Notes under the pieces: model-generated
What the model was told of the DNA's origin: nothing
Seen by the model: the letters and a program-made list of their open reading frames with translations, nothing else
The model's database searches: none
In this document: piece by piece, positions 47,864 to 56,971 of the stretch
How positions within the stretch are numbered: the stretch's first letter is position 1
Layout: every line of letters starts with the position of its first letter
Position numbers and translations under genes: made by a program
Source of the DNA: Helicobacter canis
Lineage (GTDB): Bacteria; Campylobacterota; Campylobacteria; Campylobacterales; Helicobacteraceae
Direction of reading: 5' to 3'
Length of the DNA: 64,000 bases
Assembly: GCF_900451095.1 (NCBI RefSeq)
Contig: NZ_UGHV01000001.1
Span: forward strand, 1,860,001-1,924,000

Positions 47864-48910
47864 CTATGCTTTGAAAAATAAAAATTCCTGTGCTTTTTGC
47901 TTGTCAAGCGGCTCTACTTCTAGGATAGATTCTCCCACCTGCACGCGCTCCTTTGCCCCGCTGTGTTTGGCATAGGCAAGCGTTAAACGCGCTGCTAGGA
48001 TTCTATCTCCATCACTCGCGCTAGATTCTACAAGCCCAAGCGGTCCTTTAGAATCTAGCAGAGTGATATGCGACATTTTTGGGTTGGGGGCGGAGAGCTT
48101 TTTGTTTTCCTCATCATTGCGAGCAATCACACAGCGCGCGCCATCTGGCAGCACCATATATCGCCCTACTTTTACCAATGCCACATCTTCTAGCACCATT
48201 GTCCTATGCGCGCTTAGATCTTTGATTTTATTTGCCACGCTTAAATCTGTAAGCAAGCAGCCTCCGCCGGGGTTTTCATAATATTGAAAGCCCCATTTTT
48301 TCACCATCTCAAGCTGTCTCGTGCGCCCTCTGCCGCTTATATCAAGCAGCTTCTCTCGATCTACCCAGCCCATTTTCTCCGGGAAGCTTGGCTCTAGGAG
48401 CTTGGCACACATCGGTCGCAGCAGCAGCTCATCTAAATACTGCGGCTTGCTAGAATCCACTTTATCTTGTGCTAGCAAATGCGCAAACCTCTCATCACTC
48501 CCAAAGCCACGCACAAGCTTTCTTACTTGATCTAGGGCTTCTTTGCGCTGGGATTTGGGACGCTGCCCTAGCACCTCTCCGCTTATCACAAAGCTAGCCC
48601 CTAGCTCATCAAGCCGCAAAAACGCTTGGGCAAACATATTAGCGTGGCAGTCGATACACGGATTAAAATACTTGCCATAGCCGTATTTGGGCGTGAAAAG
48701 CACATTGTCAAAAAACTGCTTTCTAATATCAATCAAAACAAGCCCTGCGCCCACTTGCTCTGCGGCATTGCGCAGATACTCGCTTTTGTCCTTATTGCCC
48801 CCAAAGCCTATGTTAAAATGCACGGCTTTGACCTTGATCCCTTGGAGTGTGAGAAGCTTCATCGCAATGAGGCTATCACACCCACCGCTAAAAAGTGCTA
48901 ATGCTGTCAT
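47864..48910 (-). CDS. PP-loop ATPase related to tRNA-thiolation enzymes (MnmA/ThiI-like)
   Basis: A 348-residue protein with the PP-loop ATP-pyrophosphatase motif FSGGCDSLIAMKLL at the N-terminus and Cys residues in FNPCIDCHANMFA and ENPGGGCLLTD, as in tRNA thiouridylases and related sulfur-transfer enzymes. C-terminal portion (ITLLDSKGPLGLVE and later) is like NFACT-R/DUF814 modules seen in related proteins; I cannot assign the modified base. The stop/start overlap with dnaG is four bases (ATGA). Confidence 0.65.
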   Translation of the reverse strand: MTALALFSGGCDSLIAMKLLTLQGIKVKAVHFNIGFGGNKDKSEYLRNAAEQVGAGLVLIDIRKQFFDNVLFTPKYGYGKYFNPCIDCHANMFAQAFLRLDELGASFVISGEVLGQRPKSQRKEALDQVRKLVRGFGSDERFAHLLAQDKVDSSKPQYLDELLLRPMCAKLLEPSFPEKMGWVDREKLLDISGRGRTRQLEMVKKWGFQYYENPGGGCLLTDLSVANKIKDLSAHRTMVLEDVALVKVGRYMVLPDGARCVIARNDEENKKLSAPNPKMSHITLLDSKGPLGLVESSASDGDRILAARLTLAYAKHSGAKERVQVGESILEVEPLDKQKAQEFLFFKA

Positions 48911-50535
48911 ATTGGTTGTAGTTTCCTTTCTGTGGATTTGGTAGTTTTAAGAGATAGAATCTTAGCGCGAAGTTGGGAAATTTGCGCGAGATCTTTTGTC
49001 TGCTTGAGTTTGGATTCTAAAAAGCGCAGGATAAATATGCGCAGCTCCGCTTCAAATCCCCCCTCACACAAAGGCAGCGGATCTAGGGCTATGCCCAAAA
49101 GCTGTGGGTGGCTAGGGTCATTGGCACACAGGGCATCAAAGGCTGCTTGATACTCGGTAAAAATACTTCTATCAATATAGAGCAAGGCTTGATTAAGCAG
49201 GGCTTCATCTTCAAGCATATAGCGCAAGATGAGCCGCTCTAATTTATCGCCGCTAGATTCTGGGGCTTGGATGGGCTTTGGCTTTGGGGCTTTGGCTTTG
49301 GGGTGCAAAAATTGCAATGGCACTTGGAGAAGATCTGCGCTAAATTGCGCGTATTCTTCTTGCATAAGGGGGCTAAGGGTGTGTAAAAAGGCTTTGATTT
49401 CTTTAAGCGCGTCTTCTTTGCTAAGGGGGTTGGCGAGATTATGCTTGCTTGCAATCATTGTAAGACCAAATTCGATAAATGGCGTGGGACTTGCAAAAAG
49501 CTTTTCCACTTCTTGCTCCCTGCCTGCTAGGATCATATCTGCTGGGTCTGCGCCATCGGGGAAGATCACCACGCCGCCCTTTTTGCTTAAAGGTGCTAGC
49601 ATACTGCTTGCGCGAAAGGCTGCGTTAATGCCAGCCTTATCGCCATCATAGCTTAGGATAATCTCTGGCTCGCCTTTATTCAGCAAGGGGATATGTTCTT
49701 TGGTAAGAGCTGTGCCAAGTGTGGCGACAGCGTTGTTTATGCCAGCTTTGTGGAGCATTATGGTATCGATATAGCCTTCTGTGATGATGATTTGCCTGCT
49801 AGCAAAAATCGCTTGCTTGGCTAGGTGGTAGCCATAAAGCAAGCGCGATTTGTTAAAAAGTGGATTCTGGGGGGAGTTTAGGTATTTTGCCATTGCGCCT
49901 TCTTTGATACTGCGCCCACCAAAGCCCACGACCTTGCCATTTGCCGAGTAGATAGGAAACATAATGCGCTCACCAAAACGCGGATAAAAGGGCTGATTAT
50001 ACTGCTCATTTTTGCCGATGATGCCGTTTTTTAGCAGCTCATCTGTGGGGAGATTTTGGGCGTTGATAAAGGCTTGGTGTCTAGCGTGGCTTGGGCAAAA
50101 TCCTAGATTCCACTGGGCGATCAATCTATCATCAATACCACGCTTGTGGAGATAGGCAAGCATAGGCGCGGAGTCTAGCAAGCTAGTGTGGTAGAAAGCG
50201 GCGATTTTCTCTAGGGTGTCGGTGCGCTCCACGCGCTCTTTGCTGTCGTATTCTAGGCGGAAGTCAAGCATATCAGCGATTTTCTCAATGGCTTCGACAA
50301 AGCCTAGCTTCTCATACTCCATTACAAATTTTATGCTATCGCCCCCTATGCCGCAGCCATAGCAGTGGAAGATCCCCTTGCTCGGTGAGATCATAAAGCT
50401 TGGGGACTTTTCATTATGAAAGGGGCAGGTCGTAGCATAATTGCTCCCCACGCGCTTTAGCTCAAGATAGTGGCTTATGATTTCAAGAATATCAATGCGG
50501 TTTTTGAGATTTTCAATCGATGCGCTTGTGATCAT
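48907..50535 (-). CDS. dnaG: DNA primase
   Basis: DnaG makes RNA primers at the replication fork. The 542-residue protein has the CHC2 zinc finger (CPFHNEKSPSFMISPSK then FHCYGCGIGGD), the RNA-polymerase core with TOPRIM segment EGYIDTIML and SYDGDKAG, and a C-terminal helicase-binding domain. At residues about 222-228, where the family usually reads NSPETPLF, it reads NSPQNPLF and the DNA there matches the 15-mer word except for a first-codon change (CAG in place of the TAG stop). It overlaps the next gene by four bases. Confidence 0.95.
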   Translation of the reverse strand: MITSASIENLKNRIDILEIISHYLELKRVGSNYATTCPFHNEKSPSFMISPSKGIFHCYGCGIGGDSIKFVMEYEKLGFVEAIEKIADMLDFRLEYDSKERVERTDTLEKIAAFYHTSLLDSAPMLAYLHKRGIDDRLIAQWNLGFCPSHARHQAFINAQNLPTDELLKNGIIGKNEQYNQPFYPRFGERIMFPIYSANGKVVGFGGRSIKEGAMAKYLNSPQNPLFNKSRLLYGYHLAKQAIFASRQIIITEGYIDTIMLHKAGINNAVATLGTALTKEHIPLLNKGEPEIILSYDGDKAGINAAFRASSMLAPLSKKGGVVIFPDGADPADMILAGREQEVEKLFASPTPFIEFGLTMIASKHNLANPLSKEDALKEIKAFLHTLSPLMQEEYAQFSADLLQVPLQFLHPKAKAPKPKPIQAPESSGDKLERLILRYMLEDEALLNQALLYIDRSIFTEYQAAFDALCANDPSHPQLLGIALDPLPLCEGGFEAELRIFILRFLESKLKQTKDLAQISQLRAKILSLKTTKSTERKLQPI

Positions 50536-50976
50536 TATATGCCTTTGGTGGGCTTAGTAAGCCTAGAATCTACGATAGCTAGATTGGTGGTTAGTGTCGC
50601 GATTGTAGCGCGGATTTTATTAGAAGCGTATAAAGTGGCAAAGTGGATTCTAGGGGCTTGGGCGTTGTGCATATAGACTACTAAAGAAACTGCGCTTTGC
50701 TTGTTTTCACACCTTGCGGCACAAGGCTCGTAATGACAAAGCAAGGAGCGGTGTCGCTAGAATCCACTTTTCCCTAGAATCCACTTTTTGTAATTCTGCG
50801 GTTTTTTCAAAAGTGGATTCTAGGGGTTGAGCTTGTTTTGTAAAACCGGATTCTAGGAGTTGCGGTGGGGCTGTGGTAGCTTTGGCGTTTTTGGGGAAGG
50901 TTAGCGAACTTGGCGTTCGTGCCTTCCGCAAAAACGCCAACACTGCCGCATCGCCTACCCAAGACCGAATCCCTTG
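50536..50976. other. Repeat-filled gap between dnaG and thiF
   Basis: 441 bases upstream of dnaG, without a credible gene. It has five 15-mer words (near 50640, 50757, 50775, 50805 and 50975), a CTAAAGAAACTGCG family III fragment with a short GGCACAAGGCTCGTAATGAC palindrome (50685-50735) and a full family I hairpin (copy D). Open frames such as 50707-50943 read through repeats. Confidence 0.7.
50849..50971 (+). repeat. Family I modular hairpin element, copy D (loop 2)
   Basis: The left flank GATTCTAGGAGTTGCGGTGGGG and right flank AACACTGCCGCATCGCC/CCAAGACCGAATCCC are present. The 19-bp stem has one mismatch (arms 50882-50900 and 50922-50940). The loop with GGTTAGCGAACTTGGCG is shared with copy C. 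Confidence 0.75.
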
Positions 50977-51816
50977 CTAGAATCCACTTTTTGTAGCAAT
51001 AAGCTCTAGTGCCAAATTCGCCTGATGTGCCGCACAGATAGTAACCCTTGGAGCCATTAGCCCCTGTCCCACTTGCGCCGCACTGACTTGATCACCACAG
51101 ATGTAGAGATAGGGCGCAAACTGCTTGGTTTGGATCGCATTGCTTTTACCATAGCCTGCTAGCCCAGAAGCGCAGATGAGAAAGGTGCGCGGGTAATGCT
51201 TGTGGAAGTTTTGGGCTAGCATTGCTTTAGCTAGGGCGTTGTCAAAGGCTTCGCACACAATATCTACGCCGTCAAAAAGCGTGGGGAGATTATCTTCATC
51301 AATCTTTAGCGTGTGGATATGCGTGGTGGTGTAGGGATTGATTTGGCGGATATGTTCTTGCAAGGCGTTAGTTTTATACTTGCCTAGATCGCTTATCTCA
51401 TAGGCTTGGCGGTTGAGATTACTAGGCTCTATCACATCAAAATCTATAAGCACAAGCTCGCCTACTCCGCTTCTAGCAAGCATTATAGCAATATGAGAGC
51501 CTAGCCCCCCAAGCCCACAGATAGCGACTTTTGCCTGCTTTAGCTTCTCGTGTAGCTTTGGCGTGTGGCGTGCTCTCATCATAGAATCTAGCGCGTCTTT
51601 TGGCGGTAGCACGCCCTTTTGTATGCAAAATAGCTCATCGCCATTTTGCAGGGCTATAGGCTCTTTGGTGGCAAAGCCATTAACAATCCACACATCACTC
51701 TCCTTGCCCCCAAGACTTTGGAAAAGCTCTAGGCTTGTGCGTGCGTGCGTGGCTAGGGGTGCGCCATTTAGCGTGATATGCAAAAGCGGGGCTGGATCTT
51801 TGGGGCTTGGCATCAC
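50977..51816 (-). CDS. thiF: ThiS adenylyltransferase ThiF
   Basis: ThiF adenylates the C-terminal GG of the sulfur carrier ThiS for thiazole synthesis of thiamine. The 279-residue protein carries a ThiS-like ubiquitin-fold N-domain (VWIVNGFATKEPIALQNGDEL), then the E1-like Rossmann core with VAICGLGGLGSHIA and DFDVIEPSNLNRQAYE. Its start codon overlaps the thiS stop by four bases. The last gene of the clpS-clpA-thiS-thiF run. Confidence 0.85.
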   Translation of the reverse strand: MMPSPKDPAPLLHITLNGAPLATHARTSLELFQSLGGKESDVWIVNGFATKEPIALQNGDELFCIQKGVLPPKDALDSMMRARHTPKLHEKLKQAKVAICGLGGLGSHIAIMLARSGVGELVLIDFDVIEPSNLNRQAYEISDLGKYKTNALQEHIRQINPYTTTHIHTLKIDEDNLPTLFDGVDIVCEAFDNALAKAMLAQNFHKHYPRTFLICASGLAGYGKSNAIQTKQFAPYLYICGDQVSAAQVGQGLMAPRVTICAAHQANLALELIATKSGF

Positions 51817-52004
51817 CCCCCTCCTACAAAGCTTACGATTTCTACCACATCACCTTGTTTAAACACAAGCGTAGCAAGCTCATCTTTAGGCACGATTTTG
51901 CCATTTAGCTCTATGGCTATGGTCTCTATGGCAAGCTTATGCTCTGTGAGATAGCTCTGCAAGGGGAGAGAGTCTAGGGTAAATATCTGTCCGTTGATTG
52001 TCAT
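51813..52004 (-). CDS. thiS: Sulfur carrier protein ThiS
   Basis: A 63-residue ubiquitin-like protein ending VSFVGGG with the C-terminal diglycine that receives sulfur. I choose the ATG at 52004 (MTINGQIFTLD); the upstream open frame continues through the clpA tail and is not part of ThiS. ThiS overlaps thiF by four bases, and its start lies one base from the clpA stop. Confidence 0.9.
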   Translation of the reverse strand: MTINGQIFTLDSLPLQSYLTEHKLAIETIAIELNGKIVPKDELATLVFKQGDVVEIVSFVGGG

Positions 52005-52005
52005 A

Positions 52006-54296
52006 CTAAGCCTTTGTGCGTGGTTTGCTAGCCTTGGCGGATTTGCTAGATTTAGGGTGTTTGGGTGTTGAAGGCGCAAGTATTTTTGGCGTTAGCGTGA
52101 AAGCCCCATTGCTATAATCAATCCACACAAGCCCCCCAGAATCTAGCCTACCATCGATGATAAGCTCGCTTAAAGCGACTTTGATATGCGTGTCTATAAG
52201 CTTTTTGATCTCCCTTGCCCCAAGCGCGCTCTCAAAACTTTGATTAGTGATAGCATTTAGCGCACTAGAATCCAGCTTTAGCACGATATGGCGCGTAGCA
52301 AGGGTGGCATTTAGATCACTAAGCACCTTTTGGGCGATTTTTTATATGTGGCTTTGGTGAGTGGGCTAAAGTGGATAATGCCATCAAGTCTGCCGCGGAA
52401 CTCTGGGCTAAATGTATCCTTTAGCGCGGCGTTTTGGCGCAGGGAGCTATCTTTGGTAAATCCTATGGCATTGCCATCTTTGCTGCCGACATTAGAAGTA
52501 AGGATAAGAATAGTATTTTCAAAATGCGCGACATTGCCCATATTATCAGTAAGCGTGGCATTATCCATAACTTGCAAGAGAATATTATAAATATCGCTAT
52601 GGGCTTTTTCTATCTCATCTAGCACTAGCACGCAGTGGGGATTTTTACGCACTTTATCTACGAGAATCCCGCCATTTTCATAGCCCACATAGCCAGCAGG
52701 TGCGCCAATAAGCGTGGCGACACTATGGGCTTGGGAGTATTCACTCATATCAAATCGCTCAAAGTGCATTCCCAAGTGCTTGGCAAGCTCTTTTGCTAGC
52801 TCTGTTTTGCCCACACCGCTAGGTCCGCTAAAAAGAAAGCTCCCAATGGGGCGATTAGGCTCTGTGAGATTTGCCTTAGCGATTTTGATCGCGCGCGCGA
52901 GCTTTTCTATGGCTTGCTCTTGGGCGAAAATGCGTCTTTTGAGCTTGGATTCTAGGGATTTGACTTGTGATCGCTCGCTGGCATTTATCTGGGATTTGGG
53001 GATATGGTAGGTTTTGGCTATGGTGTGTTCGACATCTTTTTGCGTGATTACGCGCTTTAATGGGGCATTAAGCGTGAGACTCGCTCCCACTTCATCAAGT
53101 AGGTCGATCGCCTTATCCGGGAGAAATTTGTCATTGATATAGCGGTGGGATAGATCTAGGCAGGCTTGCAGCGCGCTCTCATCATAGCTGATATTATGAT
53201 AGCTCTCATACAATGGCTTAAGCGCGTGCAAAATCTCTAAGCAGGATTCTAGGCTTGGCTCTTTTATATCTATCGTGCAAAAGCGGCGCGAAAGGGCTTT
53301 GTCCTTGCCAAAGGTGCTTTTATACTCGCTAAAGGTGCTAGCCCCAATGCACTTAAATGTCCCATTTGCTAGTGCGGGTTTTAGCAAATTTGCCGCATCC
53401 ATTGTGCCGCCCATAGTCCCCCCAGCCCCTACAAGCGTGTGGATCTCATCGATAAAGACAATGACATTATCTAGCTCTTCTATCTCTGCTAGCACACTTT
53501 TTAGCCGCTTTTCAAAATCTCCTCTATACTTACTCCCAGCCACCATAGCCCCCAAATCAAGCGCATAGACTTGCGCGTTTTCTAGCTTTTTGGGCACGCG
53601 ATTTTGTGTGATAGCAAGGGCTAGCCCCTCTACTATGGCAGTTTTGCCCACTCCCGGCTCGCCTAGCAAAATGGGGTTGTTTTTCTTCCTGCGGCAGAGG
53701 ATTTCACACATTCTTTGTAGCTCATCATCGCGCCCGATGAGAGGGTCGATTTTCCCTGCACTAGCTAGGGTGTTTAGATTTTTGGCAAATAGCTCTAGGG
53801 CTTTTTGCCGCCTTGTGCCAAAGCTCCTAGAGGTAGAAAAATCCTTGCTAGATTCTTGGCTAGAATCCTGACTAGAATCTGGGGCTGGAATATTTTGCAA
53901 AATATCTAAGCGCGTGATATTAGCGGCTTTAAGGAGCTTGGCGCAGTAGCTGTCTTTTTCCTCAATGGCAAATGCCAAGAAGTCCCATAGCTCTATATGC
54001 TCATCGCCAGAAGATCGCGCGTGGTTTAGCATCGCTTCAAACACGCGGTGCAAGGCTAGAGTTTCCTTAGGTAGAGAAATATTAGCATTTGTAGGGATAT
54101 GGTGGGTGAGATAAGCACGCAGGGGCTTTGTCAGCTCGCTTGTGCTGATCTCACAAAATGGCTGCAAAAACTCCCTGCCACTTGGGTGCTCTAAAAGGCT
54201 TAAAAATATATGCTCGATTGTCAAATACTCGTGCTGGGATTCTCTAGCGATTTTTACAGCGCGGTTAATGATGTCTTTAAAAACGGGGCTTGTCAT
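52006..54296 (-). CDS. clpA: ATP-dependent Clp protease ATP-binding subunit ClpA, frameshifted as read
   Basis: ClpA unfolds proteins for ClpP with the adaptor ClpS. From the ATG at 54296 (four bases after the clpS stop) the protein reads MTSPVFKDIINRAV, the Clp N-domain, then AAA1 (GEPGVGKTAIVEGL, VIFIDEIHTL) and AAA2 (FSGPSGVGKTELAKEL, VLVLDEIEKA). At about 52340 the frame breaks at an A6 run (52338-52343): after FSPLTKATYKK it reads into a stop, while the missing C-domain (NATLATRHIVLKLDSS, GAREIKKLI) continues in the other frame to 52006. Adding one A, or a -1 slip on A6, restores KKIAQKVLSD. It could be an assembly error, a mutation or slippage. Confidence 0.85.
52338..52343 (-). repeat. 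A6 slippery run at the clpA frameshift
   Basis: Six A on the coding strand at the break between clpA frames. Reading TAT-AAA-AAA then slipping back one base gives ATC-GCC-CAA in the family frame. No stable downstream stem-loop was identified by eye. Confidence 0.5.
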
Positions 54297-54300
54297 TATG

Positions 54301-54609
54301 CTAGATGGATTCTGTGAAGATTTTGAGCGGGTAGGAGGCTTTTTTGGCAGCTTGGATTGTCTCTTGGGTCTTTGTCTCGCCGATGTCATAGGGATAGATC
54401 CCACACACACCCTTGCCGTGATTATGCACTTCAAGCATAATTTGCTGGGCTTCTATCAAGCTTTTGTGAAAAATACTTTGCAAAATCTCTACGACAAATT
54501 CTTGGGTGGTGTAGTTGTCATTTAGTAGCACGACACGCACCATTTTTGGCATCTCTAGCTCAATTAGGGCAGAAGTATTGCAGGCTTGCTGCGCACTAGA
54601 TTCTGGCAT
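54301..54609 (-). CDS. clpS: ATP-dependent Clp protease adaptor ClpS
   Basis: A 102-residue ClpS that delivers N-degron substrates to ClpA. The conserved core VVLLNDNYTTQEFVVEIL then VHNHGKGVCGIYPYDIGETK is present. The first gene of the clpS-clpA-thiS-thiF run; clpA starts four bases after its TAG stop. Confidence 0.93.
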   Translation of the reverse strand: MPESSAQQACNTSALIELEMPKMVRVVLLNDNYTTQEFVVEILQSIFHKSLIEAQQIMLEVHNHGKGVCGIYPYDIGETKTQETIQAAKKASYPLKIFTESI

Positions 54610-54669
54610 TGGGCGATCCTTTTGTGATTTTGGGGATAATTGTAGCTAAAAAGTAGCATAAACTATGCT

Positions 54670-54780
54670 TAATCACCTAGAATCCACTTGCGTGGATTTG
54701 TGGATTGCCACGCCTTGCTGTCGCAAGGCTCGCAATAACAGAATGTGGGCATTTTTATCACAAATCCTAGAATCTACTTT
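54670..54780. repeat. Short palindrome and 15-mer words upstream of clpS
   Basis: In the gap between the FkbM gene and clpS: a GGATTGCCACGCC...GGCTCGCAATAACAG palindrome with the variable core TTGCTGTCGCAA, flanked by words near 54675 and 54770 that differ from the consensus by a few bases. Confidence 0.55.
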
Positions 54781-54793
54781 TGCATAAGCGCGG

Positions 54794-55996
54794 TTAGGGC
54801 ATTTCGCAAATAAGCGCGGTCTCTACGGATATGGTGTCATCAAGTGGCTTGTATAGGCGAAATGTATAGCCTAGATTCCACGACTCTATCAAGGGCTTAA
54901 TGCCAAAAAAATCACTTGCTTGATGATAGATACTTAGTAGCATTGTGGGCTTTTGCGTGCAGATGGTGTGCTTGGCACCTTGTAGAAACTCCATTTCAAA
55001 GCCCTCTATATCGACTTTGATAAAGCCCACTTGGATATTGTGCTTTTGCACATACGAATCTAGCGTGATAACTTCTGTCATTTCGCTGTTTAAGTCATTT
55101 TGCTCTTTGATTAAATGCGCCCCAAGACCTCCGCCGCTAATGGCTAGCTTCTCTTCTCTTGCTCCTAGGGCGTTATTGATAGGGATAATGCGTGTGGTGT
55201 TGTTTAGGCGTAGGGTTGTAAGTAGCTTTTCATAGGTGCTTTTGCTCGCCTCAAAGCAGTGGATAGATTTTTGCGTATAGTCTTGAAAGATCAATGCGCT
55301 ATCGCCGATATAGCCGCCTACATCGATGATGTCCTTAGTCTTTAAGCGATCAAGGTGGCGCAGGGTATCAAGCCCGTGTTTGTAGAAAAACACAGAGCAT
55401 TCAAGATTGTCTTCTGGGAGAAAGTAGCCATTGTAGTAGCATAGATTTGGTGCTAAGGGCAGAATCTTGGCATAAAACTCGTGGGCAAGTGTGTGTAGGG
55501 CGTCAAGCTCTTGCTGTGTGAGCGTGTAGCAAAGCCTAGTGCGGCTTGATATTGGGCTTGTTTGTATTTCTCGTGTGATGATTGTATAGGCTAGATTTAC
55601 GCTTTCTTGTGGCATACCTGCTGTGAGTTTGGCAAGCTTTGGAAGTATATCTGGGTCATTAGTAAGCGTGGGCTGAAGTAGTCCATTTGGCTTTAAAGCT
55701 GTGAGATGCACAAGCTTGCGATAATTTCTTGTAGCATAGCACAAAATCCCACAGAATCTAAAAGCATAATCAGTGATATGGATATGATTATTAAACGCAA
55801 GCATACGCTTACTTAGGAGTTCCCCCCCCCCCCCGTTTGCTACGAGACTTGTATATCTCTTCCTTTGTATGAGTGGGAGTCCAAAGACAAGTAGGCTTAG
55901 GACATTATGGCTTTTTACAAGTGGGAGCCCTAGGATCTTGCGCTTTAGGCTAGCACCCCTATACTCCCAGAATCCAAACAATGATCGCAGTTTCAT
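54794..55996 (-). CDS. FkbM family methyltransferase, phase-variable (G13, ON as read)
   Basis: A 400-residue protein with a SAM-binding FkbM core: DVGGYIGDSALIFQDY, FEASKSTYEKL, then TLDSYVQKHNIQVGFIKVDIEGFEMEFL. FkbM-type enzymes methylate sugars or other small groups on surface molecules. At residues about 53-57 the sequence runs ANGGGGELL, coded by 13 G (55822-55834), so a single-base slip would truncate the protein. The N-terminal 90 residues are basic and not part of the core; an alternative start downstream of the tract is possible. Confidence 0.75.
   Translation of the reverse strand: MKLRSLFGFWEYRGASLKRKILGLPLVKSHNVLSLLVFGLPLIQRKRYTSLVANGGGGELLSKRMLAFNNHIHITDYAFRFCGILCYATRNYRKLVHLTALKPNGLLQPTLTNDPDILPKLAKLTAGMPQESVNLAYTIITREIQTSPISSRTRLCYTLTQQELDALHTLAHEFYAKILPLAPNLCYYNGYFLPEDNLECSVFFYKHGLDTLRHLDRLKTKDIIDVGGYIGDSALIFQDYTQKSIHCFEASKSTYEKLLTTLRLNNTTRIIPINNALGAREEKLAISGGGLGAHLIKEQNDLNSEMTEVITLDSYVQKHNIQVGFIKVDIEGFEMEFLQGAKHTICTQKPTMLLSIYHQASDFFGIKPLIESWNLGYTFRLYKPLDDTISVETALICEMP
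55822..55834 (-). repeat. Poly-G13 phase-variation tract in the FkbM gene
   Basis: Thirteen C on the plus strand. Flanks: CTTAGGAGTT before and ACGAGACTTGTATAT after (plus strand), resembling those of the tract at 61081-61093. Confidence 0.85.
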
Positions 55997-56038
55997 AATC
56001 GCTCCTTAAATGGTAGTGTAATAGTATGCAATTATAGC

Positions 56039-56968
56039 CTAGATCTCGCACATAATGCGATCATAGAGCTTCTCACTAGATTCTACTTGCGCGCTTGGGA
56101 ATTTGGCGCGGATATAGGTGGCTTGGCGTTTGGCAAGCTGGCGCGTGTGGGTGGCGATAAGCGGCTCTAGCTCGCTAGATTCTAGCTCTCCGTCAAAATA
56201 ATCAAGGCACTCTTTTAGCCCTATGGCTTTAAAGGGCTGGATAGATCGCCCATAGTTTTCTAGCAAAAACCGCGCTTCATCAAGCAGCCCAGAATCTAGC
56301 ATAGCCTTGGTGCGCGCCTCTATGCGTGCGTGAAGCTCTGGCTTTGGCGTGTGTATGGTGTAGATTGGTGGCTTTGGGATTAGGGGGGATCTAGTGTGCG
56401 TGGCGAAATACACACTTGGGGCGAGCTGTGTAGCAAAGTAAATACTTAAGAGCTTTTGCACTCTATAAGTATCACTTGGGGCTATGCTCTGCGCACTTTG
56501 TGGGTCAATATCGGCTAAAAAGGCATAAGGGCTAGCTAGATTGCGTATGCGCTCTTCTATACCTGCTTGCTCTTCTTGGCTTAATCTAGGCATAGCTGAT
56601 AGCCCTTCATACAGGCAGCTTAGGTAGAATCCACTTCCGCCTACGATGAGCAAAAACTCTTTTTGACACGCTTGCAGAGCTTGGGCAAAAAGCGTGCAAA
56701 AGACTTCCGCGCTGCAATGCTCGCTTGGCTCAAGCATATTTATGGCGTGGTGGGGGATCTGGGATAGGGCTTTTTGGCTGGGCTTGGCAGAGGCGATATT
56801 GATATGCTTATAAATGCTTAGAGAATCTATGGAGAAAATCTCTGCATCTAAAGCAGTGGCTAGCTCTATGGCAAGCTCTGTCTTACCGCTTGCGGTGGGG
56901 GCAACTAGGGCTAGGATCGTGGGGGTGTGGGGGGCAAAAGTGGATTCTAGGGGCTTGCTTTGAGACAT
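56039..56968 (-). CDS. miaA: tRNA dimethylallyltransferase
   Basis: MiaA adds a dimethylallyl group to A37 of tRNAs reading UNN codons. The 309-residue protein has the P-loop LVAPTASGKTELAIELA, the DSLSIYKHINIASAKPS segment, GGSGFYLSCLYEGL and the C-terminal GLKECLDYFDGE with TRQLAKRQATYIR. It starts three bases after ftsW. Confidence 0.94.
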   Translation of the reverse strand: MSQSKPLESTFAPHTPTILALVAPTASGKTELAIELATALDAEIFSIDSLSIYKHINIASAKPSQKALSQIPHHAINMLEPSEHCSAEVFCTLFAQALQACQKEFLLIVGGSGFYLSCLYEGLSAMPRLSQEEQAGIEERIRNLASPYAFLADIDPQSAQSIAPSDTYRVQKLLSIYFATQLAPSVYFATHTRSPLIPKPPIYTIHTPKPELHARIEARTKAMLDSGLLDEARFLLENYGRSIQPFKAIGLKECLDYFDGELESSELEPLIATHTRQLAKRQATYIRAKFPSAQVESSEKLYDRIMCEI

Positions 56969-56971
56969 AAA

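Noticed and set aside
50707-50943. Open frame upstream of thiF
   Set aside because: Its peptide (LESTFEK, KVDSREK) is pure repeat and it crosses a family I hairpin.
52006-52326. Separate small gene between clpA and thiS
   Set aside because: It aligns with the missing ClpA C-terminal domain and continues it across an A6 run, so it is the clpA tail.
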